Notes: generated by a model from the letters alone, not told the origin. A stretch of 64,000 nucleotides of DNA from Heterodera schachtii (GCA_023374025.1 SIJG01000002.1:2173436-2237435); one strand, 5' to 3'. Positions 1 through 13,242 are shown, numbered from the stretch's first letter. Numbers and translations: made by a program.

Positions 1-2
1 GC

Positions 3-905
3 CACATTTTCCGCTTGGTCTGTCCCGAATGGCGTGCCAATTCGAACACTCTCCCAATGCCTGGTCCCATCGGAATGGAATCGGTTGATTTTGAAGGGAT
101 TCCTTGGAGTGCTGCGGAAGACCAACGGCTGCTGAAGGTGAAGCGGACATTCGATGCCCAATCTCATGGCCATTAATTAATTCGTCCTTCCCTTAGGCCA
201 TTTCGGAGAAGCATTGTCTGACCAACGCGGCTGATCAGCAGCTGCTCACTCGGCCCGGCATTCAATTCAACTGGGAATTTGTGTCGCAATATGTCAACGT
301 CCGATCCAACCAATACAGGTCCGACCGACACTGATCACTGATTGCACTATCTTTCTCCCTCCTCTGACCATTTTACATTGAACCCCTTAAAATGTAACAG
401 ATCGGCTCGTCAGTGTGCGCTGCGCTACCAAAATTTTGTTTTGCGTTGTGACGAAGCGTTTGAGGAGAATGCACTTGGCCGCAGAGGTGATCAGTGATCA
501 CCAGTGGGATTTTGAATTTGGAATTGATCCCTTTAAGGCCCAATTCCCGCCGTCCCCTCCTCTCGTCGTTCTCGCCCTTCCGTCAATGCTCCGCCGTCCC
601 ATTCGGTGATTTTCGACTGCAATTTGGCCGCGCAAGAGGCGTCCGTCGTGGCTCGGAAGCACGCCGCTCATTTGGCCAATTGTGCGCTGTTTCGCCGTCG
701 CGTGGCACCGCCGACGGCCGAACCGACGAGGGCGGAAGGCCAATCACAAAATCAGTTGTTCTGTCTGACAGGACGAATGCCGCCGCAGCAGGAAGCGCAA
801 CTGAACGAGCTGGGCACCCGCTGCACAAATGTGGCACGGCCAACGGACATAATTGGTCAGTTTGACCATTTGGCACCCCAATTAATTGCCGAAATAATCA
901 ATTAA
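3..905 (+). CDS. EP400/Domino/SSL-1-type SWR1-family chromatin remodeller, C-terminal part (5' end outside window)
   Basis: Four exons join in frame: 3-137, 197-318, 401-486 and 538-905, with 50-80 nt GT-AG introns, ending at TAA 903-905. The peptide has a SANT/Myb-like domain. It begins PWSAAEDQRLLKAIS, continues NWEFVSQYVNVRSNQYR and ends SARQCALRYQNFVLR. This matches the EP400/Domino SANT pattern (PW..ED..LL.A, NWD.VSDVVN, YR..KQCR.RY) closely enough to assign the family. In that family the protein is a SWI2/SNF2-like ATPase scaffold of the TIP60/SWR1 complex, which deposits H2A.Z and acetylates histones in the nucleus; SANT lies C-terminal to the ATPase. The ATPase itself must lie left of the window. 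About 120 residues without recognisable domains follow the SANT domain. The ortholog in C. elegans is ssl-1. The SANT call is firm; the last exon boundary (538) rests on frame continuity. Confidence 0.8.
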
Positions 906-1342
906 CCCCCCCCCCCCATTCCGATTGGCAGATGTTCGAAGACAATTGCTTGAAAGGAGGGCACAACAGCGACGGATGACGCCGGCGGGCACAAGCGGAC
1001 AATCGACGGCGCCAACACAGTGAACGAAGCGAATGTTCTCCTCCATCTTTTTCATTTTCCCCTTCTCTACTCATTTTCAATTCTCTCTGGTAAACAAATC
1101 AAAGCTTTTATGTTGAATCTCTTTGAATTTAAAAAAGTGGGGAAATTTTCATAGGTACGGTAATGTTTCGGAGTACTGTATGCTTCGTAACGTCCCTTAT
1201 TTATCATCGATAATCTGATAACACATAATATCAATTATTATAAATAAACATTCTGTTGAAAAACTGTCGGAGAATGTGAATGAATGGACCCGTAAAAGTG
1301 TGTTTCTCATTTGCTGGAGAACGAACGGAGCAAACGAATGAA
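906..1342. other. Intergenic gap between convergent genes
   Basis: This stretch separates the EP400-like stop from the predicted stop of the minus-strand cysteine-rich gene. It begins with a run of C directly after the EP400 stop and is otherwise AT-rich. I see no gene in it. It should hold the 3' untranslated regions of both converging genes. Confidence 0.5.
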
Positions 1343-4300
1343 TCATCGCAGAAAAAATGGGCGCCATGAGCACAGAGAAAAGAAAGCGGCGAGAAGGGGG
1401 AGGGAAAAAGCGATCGGATGGATTGGGGACGGAGTGACGGCGCCATTTGGCCCTAAAAAAGTGACAAATCGGTGGGAGGAGGTCGCCTATTAAAATTCGC
1501 TAATTTTGCTGCTGCCCTCCCGTTGTGTTACGCTTACCTTTCGGCTTTTCCGTCGTTCCCTTTGTCGTCGTTCCCTTTGCCGTCGTTGTCGTCGCCGCTG
1601 GCGTCGTTCCCTTTGTGTCTGTCCCTTCCTCCGCTTTTCTTCCGCTTTTCTCCATTTGCGTCGTCCGTTGCGTTGTCACTTCTTTTGTCGTTATTAATTT
1701 TGTTGTTGTTGTCGAAACATCAATAGTCATTAGCTCTTTTTCTTCGTCGTGTGATTTTGTCAAGTTCGGTGGTGACAATTCGCAGCCTAACAGAGAAAGA
1801 GGGAGGAGAGATAAAGTGGGACAGAGAGAGACAGAGAAGGGAAAGGAGGGGAAATTAGGGATATTGTGGGAGGAAGGAAGAGAATGGAGACGTTCCCAGG
1901 CTTTTCCTCCCCCCTTTTTTTCAACTCACTCCGATGGAATGCGTTGCTCCATCCGTTGTACACGTCGTACACATGCAAAAGTGCTTCTTCTCCGCACTGC
2001 TCATTTATCTTAATTACTTACTCATTCTTTTTGTTCCATTCACCCAAAGTACCGTCTTCCTACCGTATTCGCTGCACACTGTAACAAATCATTCACTGCG
2101 GCACAAACGCGCGGACCCGCGTCCGTTCCCAGCAAATCGACAAGACGAAAACTGCTGAGACACGGGCGGATCGAGGCGGACTCCGTGACATTGAGCAGAC
2201 ACGTGCCGAAGCGGCGCTGGTCTCTGCTGGTGATCTGTGAAGAAAAAAGAATGGATAAGAAAGAAAATGGGAGAGAGAGAGAGATACAAAGAGAGAGAAA
2301 GAGAGAGAGAGAGAGTATCGGATAAAGAAACGAAGAAAAATCGATTCATTGGCTTAAAAAGGGAGCAGATCAAGGGTGATCTGAGTCATTGATCAGCAGG
2401 ACAGAAAGGGAGCCCAACGGTGTTGCTGACCTCACGCTCGCAAACCGTGTCGTACAGTGTTAGTGCGGCCCCTGCGGCCGGCTCGGGTCGGCATTTCAGT
2501 GCCTGAATGATGAATCAGTTGAGTGAGGCACTCTGCCGATCACCTCCATGCATGGCTTAAACATCTTTTGGACACTGTGACAGAATCCGTCCCATTCCGA
2601 TTGGTTGCTGATCAGTGCCAACGGACGCGGACGGAAATGATCGACGTGCGACTCGCACTCCAAATAAGCGACCAATTCCTGTTCGGCACAGCCGGTGGAG
2701 TGTTCGATGGCCAAAGAGGGCATTTCCAATTGGCACCCGTTGCCGGGAATGATCTGAGAGAATTGCAGGCAGTGAGAAGAGCGTCCAAAAAGCATGGCAC
2801 ACCTGGGCCAAATATTCGTTGCTGGCACTGAACATAAATTCAAGCGAATCGGTGCCGCACTCGGAAAAAACGGCCGGGGCAAGGCACTGAAGCGAGTAAT
2901 GTTGGCACTTTCCAATAAATTGTCATTTATTATTTGCCTGGGTGGTGTCGTTGGCCATGGCACAAAGTGTGCCGGCGTCGTGCTCCCCCAGCGCGTCCTT
3001 TTCGAGCAGTTCGTCGACGACCGTTCCGTTTTTTCCACCGCTTTTGTTCTGCGCTTCGCATTTTCTTCCCGCCACACCCTCCGTCACCGCCTCAACGCAA
3101 CGCGAGAGCTGTGAAAATTCCGCGCGTGCCGAACAAATGGCCGTGCCGAGGGCGCGGAGTGCACGCGCGCGGCCGTACGGTTCGTCCGCGTCGCAGGGCG
3201 CCGTGCGACGCATACACTGCGACAAAGCAGCGAAATCAGCGGCACAGAAGGCATCCGATGAAGGGATGGACGAAGAAGCATTGGACGAATTGGAGATGAG
3301 GCGCAGCAGCGAAACGGGGCGGAAAGTGTACTTGGCCAAAAGGAAGTCGCGTTGACAGCCGAGGCGAATTTGCCTGAATAGGGAAATCATCGGCTAATTA
3401 ATGGCCAATTAATGGGAGAGGGAAATCATCGGCTAATTAATGGCCAATTAATGGAAGAGGGAAAGCATCGGTTAATTAATGGCCAATTAATGGGAGAGGG
3501 AAATCATCGGCTAATTAATGGAAGAGGGAAAGCATCGGCTAATTAATGGAAGAGGGAAATCATCGGCTAATTAATGGCCAATTAATGGAAGAGGGAAATC
3601 ATCGGCTAATTATGGCCAATTAATGGCACTTGGAAATATTGCAAAATGGCTATTGTATTCAATCATTAAATTTCTTCAAGAACCGACTTCATCTCTGTTG
3701 TGCATGTCGTTGGCGCAAGGAGTGCCGGAGATGCCATTTTCCCTTCCTTTAACCAATGATTTTCATTACCATTCCCTTCCGCCCTTTTCCCTCCGCCCAC
3801 CGATTGTTCCGTCGCTTTTGGCCCATTCACTGGGCAAATGTTGTCCTTTGAGGCCAACACGTGCAACACATTCAACGGAATGGGTCCGCACGTGCGCTGG
3901 ACAATTTCATGGACACAATCGACGAATTGGGGCAGTGCCTGGCGAAGGGAGGCCAAGCTGAACTGCTTGATGGGCACGAGAGTGGTGCGCAGGCATTTGC
4001 CGAACTCGGGATCAGACACCTGAACAGACAGACAGTGCTTCAAGTGCTGCTTCGTCTTTTCTGCTCACCTGTTTGAACACGCAGCCCAAGTGCGTGTCGA
4101 TGGCCTGCGTTGCGTCCGACTGATCGCAAATGCCGGCGCCGGCTGCCACGAGACAACTTGAGACAACGCAACGATTGGATTCATTGTCAGCAGCGGAGGA
4201 GGACGACAACGAAGACAGACACTGACGGAATTCGGCACCAAGCATACACCCTGAGGAGAAGGGGGAGGAGGAAATGAGGGGTCATGGGAGGGAAGGGAAG

Positions 4301-7300
4301 GGAAGAGGGATGGATACCAACGGATGGGAAGGGAAGAAAAAGGGAAAATAAGGAAGACGGGGGACGCACCTTGGGCAAAAAGAGGTGCCAATCCGTTCAG
4401 ATTCTTCAGCACATTTTGGAGACCGCCCTCGAACAGTTCGCCCAACTGCGCGTGCAGCGCTTCGAGCGGCGCGGCACAGTGACGGACCAACTGCTGCTGC
4501 TCATCGGAGCAGTTCAAAGCGGCAATAGCTGAACAATTATTTTTGGCATTCCGTCTGCCCTTTCGCTTTTACTTACGTCCCTTTCTTCCGCTCTCCATCC
4601 CCACTTCGGTGTTTTGCTCCTCTTTATCGCTCTGTCCTGCGTTTTCTCTCATTTCTCCCTTTTCTCTCGTTTCCCCCTTGTCTGTCTGTCCACCGTTATC
4701 TCTCTCTTCTTCTCGTCGTCCCATCAATGCGCAATTTGGGTCCACCGCTTTTGCAAATACCGCCACATATTCGTGCACAAATTGCACTGCTTTCTCGCCA
4801 CATCGTTCACTGAGTTCTGGCACGGCACAGCTCAAAAGAGTGCGCGCGGATGGACACGCGTCTTTGGGGGCGCCGTGGGAAAAGGCGACGACGCATTCCT
4901 AAAAAGTGCCGGGGGATAAAAGCAAATGGAAATTCGGGGGGGGGGGGGGAATATCAGTGGAAAATGCCAAAAGAATTTCTAAGGGAAAAGACAGTGAATG
5001 GAAATGAAAATGACCTTCACATTCGGTCGCGCGATGTTGCGACGGATGCATTGGCGCACCTTAAAAACAAAGTGAACAATGGCAATTCGCATCGTTTGGC
5101 CATTAATTGCCAAATTTGCCACATTTGTCAGCTTTTGATTAGACAAAGTGTTTTTTACTTCCGAGTAAAGCGCGCTGCCCCGTGGGCCACAGGCGAAGTC
5201 GAACATGGCGGACATTCCGCGAGCCCACAAGGGAAAGCATTGGGCACGAAGACGGCACTCGGAGAAGTTGCGAAATGCTTGGCAAGCTTGGTCGATCAGC
5301 TTCGGCTGTTTAATGACGGCCAAAGGGTGCTGAGGGGGGGGGGGGGGGAAATGCCATGCCAATCCAAGCGGAATTGGCCAATAAATGCTTACGGGCTGAA
5401 AGGCGGTCAACGGCTGCACGCACTCGTTGAACAGTTGCTGCTGTTGCTCGTCGCATTGGTTGTCCTTCGGCGTCAGTGCGTCCGCCGTTGGCAAAGGACG
5501 CGCTTGGGGCGCGGTTGGCCCGCGGAGTGTCAGAAGAGGCGCCGCCCCCACTGGCGGACGGCCGGCGGGAAGGACGCGGCGGGAGAGAAGCTCTTCCAAA
5601 TTGGACGGCTCCTCGGCGGGACAGCCCTCCTCACGGCCCAGGGATTCCAACTGAGAAACGGCACAAAACGATGGCACAAACGGGGGAGGGAGGAGAAGCA
5701 GAAAAGGAGAGCCCGGCAAAATGTCAACGCATGGAGGGAAAAGGGTGTGGAGTGGGGGACATTGCCAATGTAAAATCCCGGAAGGGCGGTGCATCCAAAT
5801 TCATTTACGCCTAATTAACTCAATTAGCTATCCCCTTCCTCGCCTATAAAACTCACCGTCCGTTGCATTTCCGTCAAATGTTCGTCCATTTTCTTTGCCG
5901 TTTCCGTCTCTTTTGCGCATCGTTCGCGCATTGTCTGCTGTCCGCAACGGAATGCAGAACGAAGAGAATAAAACGCTTTGCACATGTGCGCTTGGCCATG
6001 TACGCCCTGAAGCATTGCGCTGAAATTGGGGGAAATGATCGATCAGTGCAATGGAAAATATTCCGATCATTTGGCGGCGATTGACCGCCGATCATTATCC
6101 ATAATTATTCACCCGACTGCGCGGCCAACCGCTTCCATTGGCGCGTGACAGTGCGCCAACGGAGCGTTGAGACAGGCGGAGGAGCGGTCGAGCAGAAAAA
6201 GGCGGGAGCGAGACGAGCACAGCGGCGAGAGTCCGATTCTGTTCGGGAATGAGGCGTTAGAAGGCGACGCGCATTAAGCGGGGAGTGCCTGGCGAGTGCG
6301 TTGAGCGGCGAGTTCAGCGAGCAGCGAGCGCCCCGCGGCCCTTTCCCGGCGCTGAACACTCTCTCAGCCAAACACTGCTCGTAACGGGAGAACACTTCGC
6401 AAACGGATGCCTAAGTGATTAGTTCAATTGCAAAAAACATTCATTCGAAGGCATTTACCAGCGTAGCGTTGTCCGCGATTAGCAACTGCAGCGACCCGAG
6501 TCGCTGGAGGCGTCCGTTCAGTTCGGCCAACTCCACCAGACAGACCAGCGACGACTCCTCCTGAAAGTGGCACATTTGACACCAATTTGACATTTTGTCG
6601 GCACCTGTTCCGAGGAGCACTTCGGATGCACGGGGTTAAGCGGAAACTCGTCGTGCGTTTCCTCCGTCGCGACATTCGCTGGCGCCGCTTCCTGCGACTG
6701 TCGCTGGGCGAAGCATTGCCGCGCGATGGCCTCGTCGTTCAGCTGTTCCTGCAATGCCAATGGTCAGTCCCTCCCCGCCTCTTCTGCTGCTCTCGCCCCT
6801 TTTCACCTGAATGCCCACCACCGCTTCTTCCACTTCCGCCGGGCACAATTCGTTCAGTGCTTTCACTGAGCATTCGATGCTTTTCCCGAAGGAATCGATC
6901 AGTGCGCAAGAAAAAGCAGCGGATGAATTGGCAGTGGCATGCTTAAGGAAGGGCACAAATTGGGATGGGACGGCAAAAAATGGGAGGGGGATATGGTTGC
7001 CTCTACGCTCTCCCACTGATCACCTCGTCCTTCCCTCCAAGCGGCTTCCTCCCCATCCCTTTTGATCATTCCCCCCGCCCTCTCTTACCGTGCCATTCGT
7101 ACATTTCCCTCCCTCCTTTCGTGCCAATTCTTCCAAACATTTTCCTTTCGCTAAAACGTCGATCCGTTCACAAATCTGAATTTTTGAATGTACATTAGCT
7201 GACTATGGCAGCTTTTGGATGCTTTTCGCTCATTTTCAGCTCCTCACTTTCGACACAATCGCCGTCGCCCCTTCCGTCGCCCATTCGTTTCTCTGCTGCG

Positions 7301-8546
7301 CCTCTTTTGAGCAAATTTCGTCCGCCCGTGCCAACGCCCAAAGGGCGTCCCACAGAATTTCCGAGTCCACTCCGAGCCGATCTTTGTGTTGTTGATCACG
7401 TAAATCAGTGCTATTCGAGGACAATGATTGTGACGGAAAAGAAGCGATTGGACGAAAAATGGCAGAGGACGAAGGGATAAAAGGCGAAGGTGCGAACGAT
7501 GGTGGTGCCAAAGTTGGAGATGGTGCCGAATTGGATGGCACCGAGGGCAGTGCCGTCGTCTTTTGGTCGCTCTCTTCGCCTCTCGGTTCGCATTTAAGCT
7601 CCTCCATCCAATGCTCAGCTTCCGATCGCAATGGTCCAATCTGTCAATTTGTCATCTTTGGCTTTGTGCGCCCTTTAAAAACCATTTCAAGTGCCGATTC
7701 GCTGCATTCCGATGGCACATCCGTCTCCAAACATTGGACACTGCGAATGGTGCGGTCGAGGAAGCGACAATGGGGCGACAAGAACACGGAGGCAGTAGCC
7801 GTCCTTAATTGATATTGTCCCTTTATAATTGTATTTGCTAATTAATTGCCTTGCGCAATCGGAGGGAATTGTGCCCAAACATTTGGAATGGTCGCGCAGC
7901 GTCGGTTCGAGCAGTTCGCAGAGGAACAACTGCAGGCGAGTCCATGGGAAGAGTGAGCTGACGGACAACGAATTGGAAGGGCATTGGCCGCAAACGGTCA
8001 GCAGGGGACAGGCACGAGACAAAAGGGACCGACTGAGAAGGGAATTGACGGAACGATTCGAAACAATGTCATTAATGGCCACCATTTTGGATGGCCGAAA
8101 ATGGACGCGGACGATCGATTGTCATGGCTGTCGAGCATTTCTACCAGCTGACCAACCCACACTTCCAACGGTTGCGAGCAGTTCGGACAGGCGAAGAATG
8201 ACGAATTTGGAGACGGAATGGGTGGAAAAAAGAAAGCGGGAGAGATGGCCAATTGGTCCGCTTCCGATGAGTCGTTGTGCGACTGTTCTGCGCCGGTGAG
8301 AATGCCAAAGGGATCGTCCCGGCTTGCGCCAATGTCCGCCGCTTCGTCCGCGCCGTCCTCACAGTCGCTCTCCCCGTCCCCCACCCAATCGGACGGAATG
8401 CACGCGCCCTCCCGGGGACAGACAAAAGTGTCGGGGGAAGAACAATCGCCGGGGAGAAAGGACGAATCATTTTTATGTTGAGAAGAAGCGAACGAGGACA
8501 AAATGGGAGAGAGAAGAAGCAGCAAAAAGAGGGAAAAAGGACACAT
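1343..8546 (-). CDS. Large secreted cysteine-rich protein with signal peptide, LDLa-like module and mucin-like tail
   Basis: The start is ATG at 8546. A strong signal peptide follows (MCPFSLFLLLLLSPILSSFA), then an LDLa-like module: Cys pairs around FVCPREGACIPSDW and GDGESDCEDGADE, four of the usual six cysteines. Downstream minus-strand exons between about 8.1 and 2.0 kb carry short cysteine-spaced blocks of one general style, for example FGKCLRTTLVPIKQF, QFVDCVHEIVQRTCG, FSECRLRAQCFPLWARGMSA, AHMCKAFYSLRSAFRCG and TGCAEQELVAYLECES. These look like repeated helical Cys modules separated by roughly 50-nt introns. Near the 3' end, frame 1786-1530 encodes a Thr-rich mucin-like stretch, and a last exon near 1452 ends in a hydrophobic segment (IAFSLPLLAAFFSLC), which could be a GPI signal or membrane tail. 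I do not recognise the family; the modules resemble nematode extracellular Cys-rich domains only in a general way. The N-terminus is well supported; the exact exons and the 1343 stop are tentative. Confidence 0.55.
2266..2316. repeat. GA-rich microsatellite
   Basis: An almost pure purine run of repeated GA dinucleotides interrupted by short changes. It lies in a predicted intron of the minus-strand cysteine-rich gene, just upstream of the exon that starts ITSRDQRRFGTC. Confidence 0.8.
3382..3628. repeat. Minisatellite, ~39-bp unit, about seven copies
   Basis: A tandem array of a unit that reads roughly GGCTAATTAATGG, CCAATTAATGG, then RAGAGGGAAATCATC. Some copies lack the CCAATTAATGG half, giving a 28-bp short unit. 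It lies in an intron of the minus-strand cysteine-rich gene. Confidence 0.9.
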
Positions 8547-10146
8547 TTTGATGGAACACCACTCCCTAAAATTAAACAGCAGAAAAAAAGGGAAAATTGG
8601 ACAAATTTAAAAAGAAAAAAGAAGGGAGGGGGAGAAAGGTCGACGGATGAACGGGGGAGGGGAAAAGGGGGGGGGGGGAGCCGTTGTTCGGATGGGAAAG
8701 GATGGATGGTCGTCGCTTTACACAAATCCTCCGCAAATCCAATCCATCCCATTCTCAGCCCGCTTCCGTGTTTCCCCCGTCCCATCATGGAAAGAGAGAA
8801 AAGCAGCGGGGGAGTGGGAGGAGGGGGGGGGGGGCGAACAGGCACCGAAAATGGGGGCAATCCGCCACCGGTTGAGGGGGCGGGGAAAGAATGATCACAG
8901 AAGAGGGCGGGGGGGGGGAGAGAAACAGTCGTACGGATACGGAAAGGAAAAAGAAAGAAAGAAAGAAGTTGCTCGAAGTTGTACCCTAAGGGCGGGGGGC
9001 GACAGGATAATTGTGACTGGAGTGATTATTCATCTTTGAAACCGGTGGTCAGTCGAAGGAAGATGATCAACAGCAGCGGCAGCAGCAGACTAAGCGTGCA
9101 TCATTACGAATGGAAATGGCGTAACTCTCGAAAAGGACGCCGAGCGATGGGTCGAGAATGGGAGGGCGGAGGGGGGGGGGGGGGGGGGGGGGAGGGGAAG
9201 GGACGGAGCGACTGATGGATGGATTGATCAGCAAATCCGCTAATGTGGGAGCAACCATCGCGAGAATTTGGGTCATTATCATCACACTGATCACACACTT
9301 ATCGAATGCCCCTTTAAACCAACGACTGATGATATAATTTGAGACACGAATTTTGGATGTGAGAGAAGGGAGGGAAAGAAAATGACCAAAGGGAAGGGAT
9401 TTGCATGCGATGGTGGCCATTTCAGCAGGAGAGAAATGCAACAGAAGCGATGAAAAATGAATTACGATATGCAAACTGTTTCAATTTCAATTTATTGTTT
9501 GCATTTGTCTATAAATGAACTTTAAATTTGACAATTAATTTGATAATTTTATTTGAGTCAAAATAAATTGAATTAAATTGTCGGTGAAATATGTTAATTT
9601 TGGGACTAATTAGCAGAATAATTGGTGTTTCGGTAATTCTGCCGATGTGATCCCACCCCTTTTTGTCAGAAAGATTTTTTGTTTTAAAAAGTCGCGAAAA
9701 ATGTTTCTGGGGCTTTTTGGGTCGTTGATTATGCTTCCTGAACTCCCAATGGCCTGGAACCCAAAAATAAATTTGTTAAGCTACTTTTCGAGTTATTAGA
9801 GCCTATCTTAAAAATTTTGAAAAAATCTTTTTGACTATTTTTGGCGTTTTGTCCAAAATTATTAACAAAAATGCAATAAAAATGAAAAATATACCCCCTG
9901 AGAATCGACCTAAAGAAAATTTCAAAAAAATACACCCCTAAGAAAGAAAAATTCTCAAAATTTCATCTCCAAAATTTTTGTATTTTTTAAAATTTTAAAG
10001 TTGTTTAATTTCGAATTTCGTCTTTTGTTCTAAAAAATAACTTTAAACTTGGCTGGGCTGTACATACTAATCTAGTTTTTAAAGATTTATTAAGGTATAT
10101 AATATTTATGTAAATGCCGATCTGAAATTGAGGCTATAACACTAAA
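8547..10146. other. Intergenic region between divergent genes; G tracts and AT-rich repeat relict
   Basis: This is the shared upstream region of the minus-strand cysteine-rich gene (start 8546) and the plus-strand RhoGAP gene (start 10147). 8547-9260 is purine-rich with several poly-G runs, the longest near 9171-9193. 9480-10080 is AT-rich and holds a pair of short ATACACCCCTAAG-like motifs (around 9890-9945) also found at 54088-54140 and, inverted, at 60665, so it is probably an old transposon relict. No coding sequence is convincing here. Open frames in the G-rich part are artefacts of low complexity. Confidence 0.5.
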
Positions 10147-13100
10147 ATGGATTCATACGAAGTTGAGAGAACAACGACATCACCAGTCGAGCTAAGACAT
10201 CATTTTCACATTCCTTCCGCATTGACTGCAAACGGCGGCGATAAATCTGAGGTTAGTAATCAGAGCATTAGAAATTTATTCGGAAGTTTTCAAAGCTGTT
10301 CATTTTTCACTAACGCAGAAAAAAACACAAAAGTCGGCTGAATGAGCACACGAATTTGACATCATTCATCCCATCGCCCGGCACTTATGTCAATGCTGCG
10401 TTTGAACTCGACTTGGCAGAAATTCCGCATCAAACCAATAATTCAAGAGAGAACTCGTGGCAAGAAGATGACGGACTCGTTTACGCAAATTTGTCAGAAA
10501 TTACACGACGGAAGGTCTTAAGCGAAACGATTGTAAAATTTAATCTGGTATTTCTCTTTCCAGGAAATCGAGGAGATCGATCGTCAGCCCTTTCCACCTT
10601 ATCCCGATGCATCTGCACAGCCTATGTGAGTTTTGGAAAACTAAAATTAAAAAACCGATGGAAATTTAGACGGATAAGTACCAATGGTTGGCGCGAATAC
10701 AGAACGTTAGGAGGAAGGTGAATTTTTGAAGGATGAATTTAAAAAAGACGTTCCTTCAGGACATATTACTTTCATCCGGAACAAGGCATTTGCCAGTGGA
10801 AAGTTTGTTCCTCTCTTTCGCTTTTCATTGTTTATTTGTTGGGTTTAGCCACCAAGAAGTACGGACAATTACAAACTTGGCAGAAGCAGTGCAACTAATA
10901 ACCAACACCACGATTGTGTGCCATCCACTTCCACTGACATTGCATCGACCGCATTTTTCGCGGAAATTCCATTGCATCAAGAAATGAGAAAATCCGACAA
11001 TGAAGCCACACTGAACGAGGTCGAAATTGAGGCGAATGAACAGCACAAAAAGGCAAATAAGGTTGTCCTATCAATTAAAGCGTTAATTGTAAATAAAATA
11101 ATACTATTTTCTGTTAACAACCTCTCCCATAATTATGTAATGAAACTGTTTCTGAAATTCAGAGCATAATGTCGCACAGTCTTGACAGCGGGATCAACCA
11201 TAATACCAATCACAGTGCCACTAACAACACTATTTCCCTGGTGCATGAGCAGCACCAACAAACGGCAGCACCACAGCCACCATTTGACAACGACGGAGCA
11301 CATTACGACACCCCAGCGAACATCGCAGCCGCGCAACAGCACAGGGAGACGGCGATTCGCCACGGCCTTTTGGAGAAGTGCAAATTGGCGGAGAACGGAG
11401 TGCGAGTGAAACGGAGGGATTGGGCCAATTCTTACGCTTATTTATTCGTTGGTCATCTTCTCTTTTACAAAGACCAAAAATCGGCAGAGGTACTGAATTT
11501 TCGTTGTTGATTTATTTGAACATCCATTTTTGAGTGATTTATTTTCAGAGGACCGGCAAACACTACCCACCTCCAACAGGTAGTTTTGATGGTGTTTCCA
11601 CTTTATCTTTAGTTAAAATTTTTAGATGTATGCGATCTCAGAAATGCCTCAGTTTGCTACACGGACAACGAAAAACAAAAGGACAAGCGGAGAAAACATG
11701 TCATTTCGGTGTGTCATAATACCATTCTTTTTATCCTTCATATCCCTCATAATCCGTCTTATTTTTCCACTTAAGCTCATCCTTCTCACTAAGACTGAGT
11801 ACCTTTTTTGCTGTGCCGGGGAGGAAATTGGCGCGTGGTTTCAGGCGATTCGTCAGGCGATCACTTCGACGGTCCGTCCCTTGCCACTGTCTTGCCCATT
11901 GTTTTTCGTTGCTTTAGCCCATCCACAAATTTCCGCCCAGTACAGTAATCAGCGATTACTGTGGGAGTCTGTCACGTGCTTCGCTGCGCAACAAACGCGA
12001 CTCGGGTCCATTTGCATCCAAAACCAATTTTCACAACTCTATCAAATTTCGACTCAAATCATCTTCGACAAGCAAAGGTATTTAAACTTTTTTTTTGTTT
12101 TTTTTTCAAGAAACAAAGAATTCGCATTTGATAGCTCTGTCCGAAGACCGTTCTTCCGTCATTGAGGGCAGTACCGTGGAGAGCAATCCGCCGACGAAGG
12201 AGTCCATAATTGAGAAGCTTCTCCGCTTCTTCCGCTCTCGTCCTTCCATGGAATCCCTGCGCGAGCGTGGCATTTACAAACGTAAAGTTTATTATTGCGT
12301 GTTTTTAATTTCTGCCATTTCCCATTTGTTTAGCGGAGCCCGTCTTTGGCAGCACTCTCGCGGATATTTGCACACGGGAGAAAGCATTTGTTCCCAAATT
12401 CATCTGCGAAGTGACTCGGCTTATTGAACAGAAAGGGCTTGAGTCCGATGGGCTTTACCGCGTCAACGGAAATTTGTCGGCCGTCCAAAGAATCCGATGC
12501 CAAATTGACCAAGGTGGTGATTACAATTAGTCATATTTGGTGATGATTTTGAACTTTTAACAGATTCATATGACTCTTTATACCACGAAGAGGACATTCA
12601 CGTGCTCACCGGGGCTCTTAAATTATTTCTTCGTGAGCTGTCCGAACCAACTTTTCCTGTTTCAATGCACAAAGATTTTATGTCCGCCATGAGTGAGCAT
12701 TTCTAATAAAAATGCAATATTAGGGCCGTGTCTTTAACTAAACAGGGGAAACGGGCATTAAAAGGCTGCGTATAATCGACGATTTGCTCATCCGTTTGCC
12801 GCATATCAATCGCGAAACTCTCAGAGTGCTCATCCAACACTTGAACAAGTTTTTTCCTTTTTAAAAAACTTTCATTACCCATTTATTTTAAGCGTTGCGA
12901 CTCATTCGGGCAAAAATCGGATGCAAATTCACAATTTGGCCATAATTTTTGGACCATCTTTGTTTTGTTCCGAGGAAAGGCCGAACCATCAGCGCAAGGC
13001 CAGCCAAGACAAAGGGAAGAGCGGGCGACGCAAATCATCCGACAAACGGTCACAGAACGAAGACCAAGTGCAGACAGAGCCAACACAGAACTTGGCCTAC

Positions 13101-13242
13101 CGAATGATTGTGTATGGACAGATTGTTGAATTCATTCTTAACGAGACGGACAGGTAATTCAAATGGGAATGGTTCCGAAAATCCGACAATTTGTTTCGAA
13201 CTTTCGCCTTTTAGACTTGCTATCTTCAGGCCCTCTCTGTAG
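10147..13242 (+). CDS. PH-RhoGAP protein, ARHGAP9/12/15/27-like
   Basis: The start is ATG 10147 (MDSYEVERTTTSPVELRHH). The N-terminal ~250 residues hold no domain I can name. A PH domain follows near 11365-11860; its first strand GLLEKCKLAENGVRVKRRDW fits the ARHGAP12/15/27 PH pattern (G.L...KIAENGKK.RK.W). The RhoGAP domain spans about 12330-13155: VFGSTLADICTREKAFVPKF, then SDGLYRVNGNLSAVQRI with the arginine finger (GLYRVNG), then EDIHVLTGALKLFLREL, TGIKRLRIIDDLLIRLPHIN and MQIHNLAIIFGPSLF. All core catalytic blocks are present, so it should stimulate GTP hydrolysis on Rac/Rho-type GTPases at membranes. An insertion rich in K, S and Q lies after the GPSLF block. The last exon follows DRLAIFRPSL and ends at TAG 13240-13242. 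I see no WW or SH3 domain, though vertebrate relatives may carry them. Confidence 0.85.
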
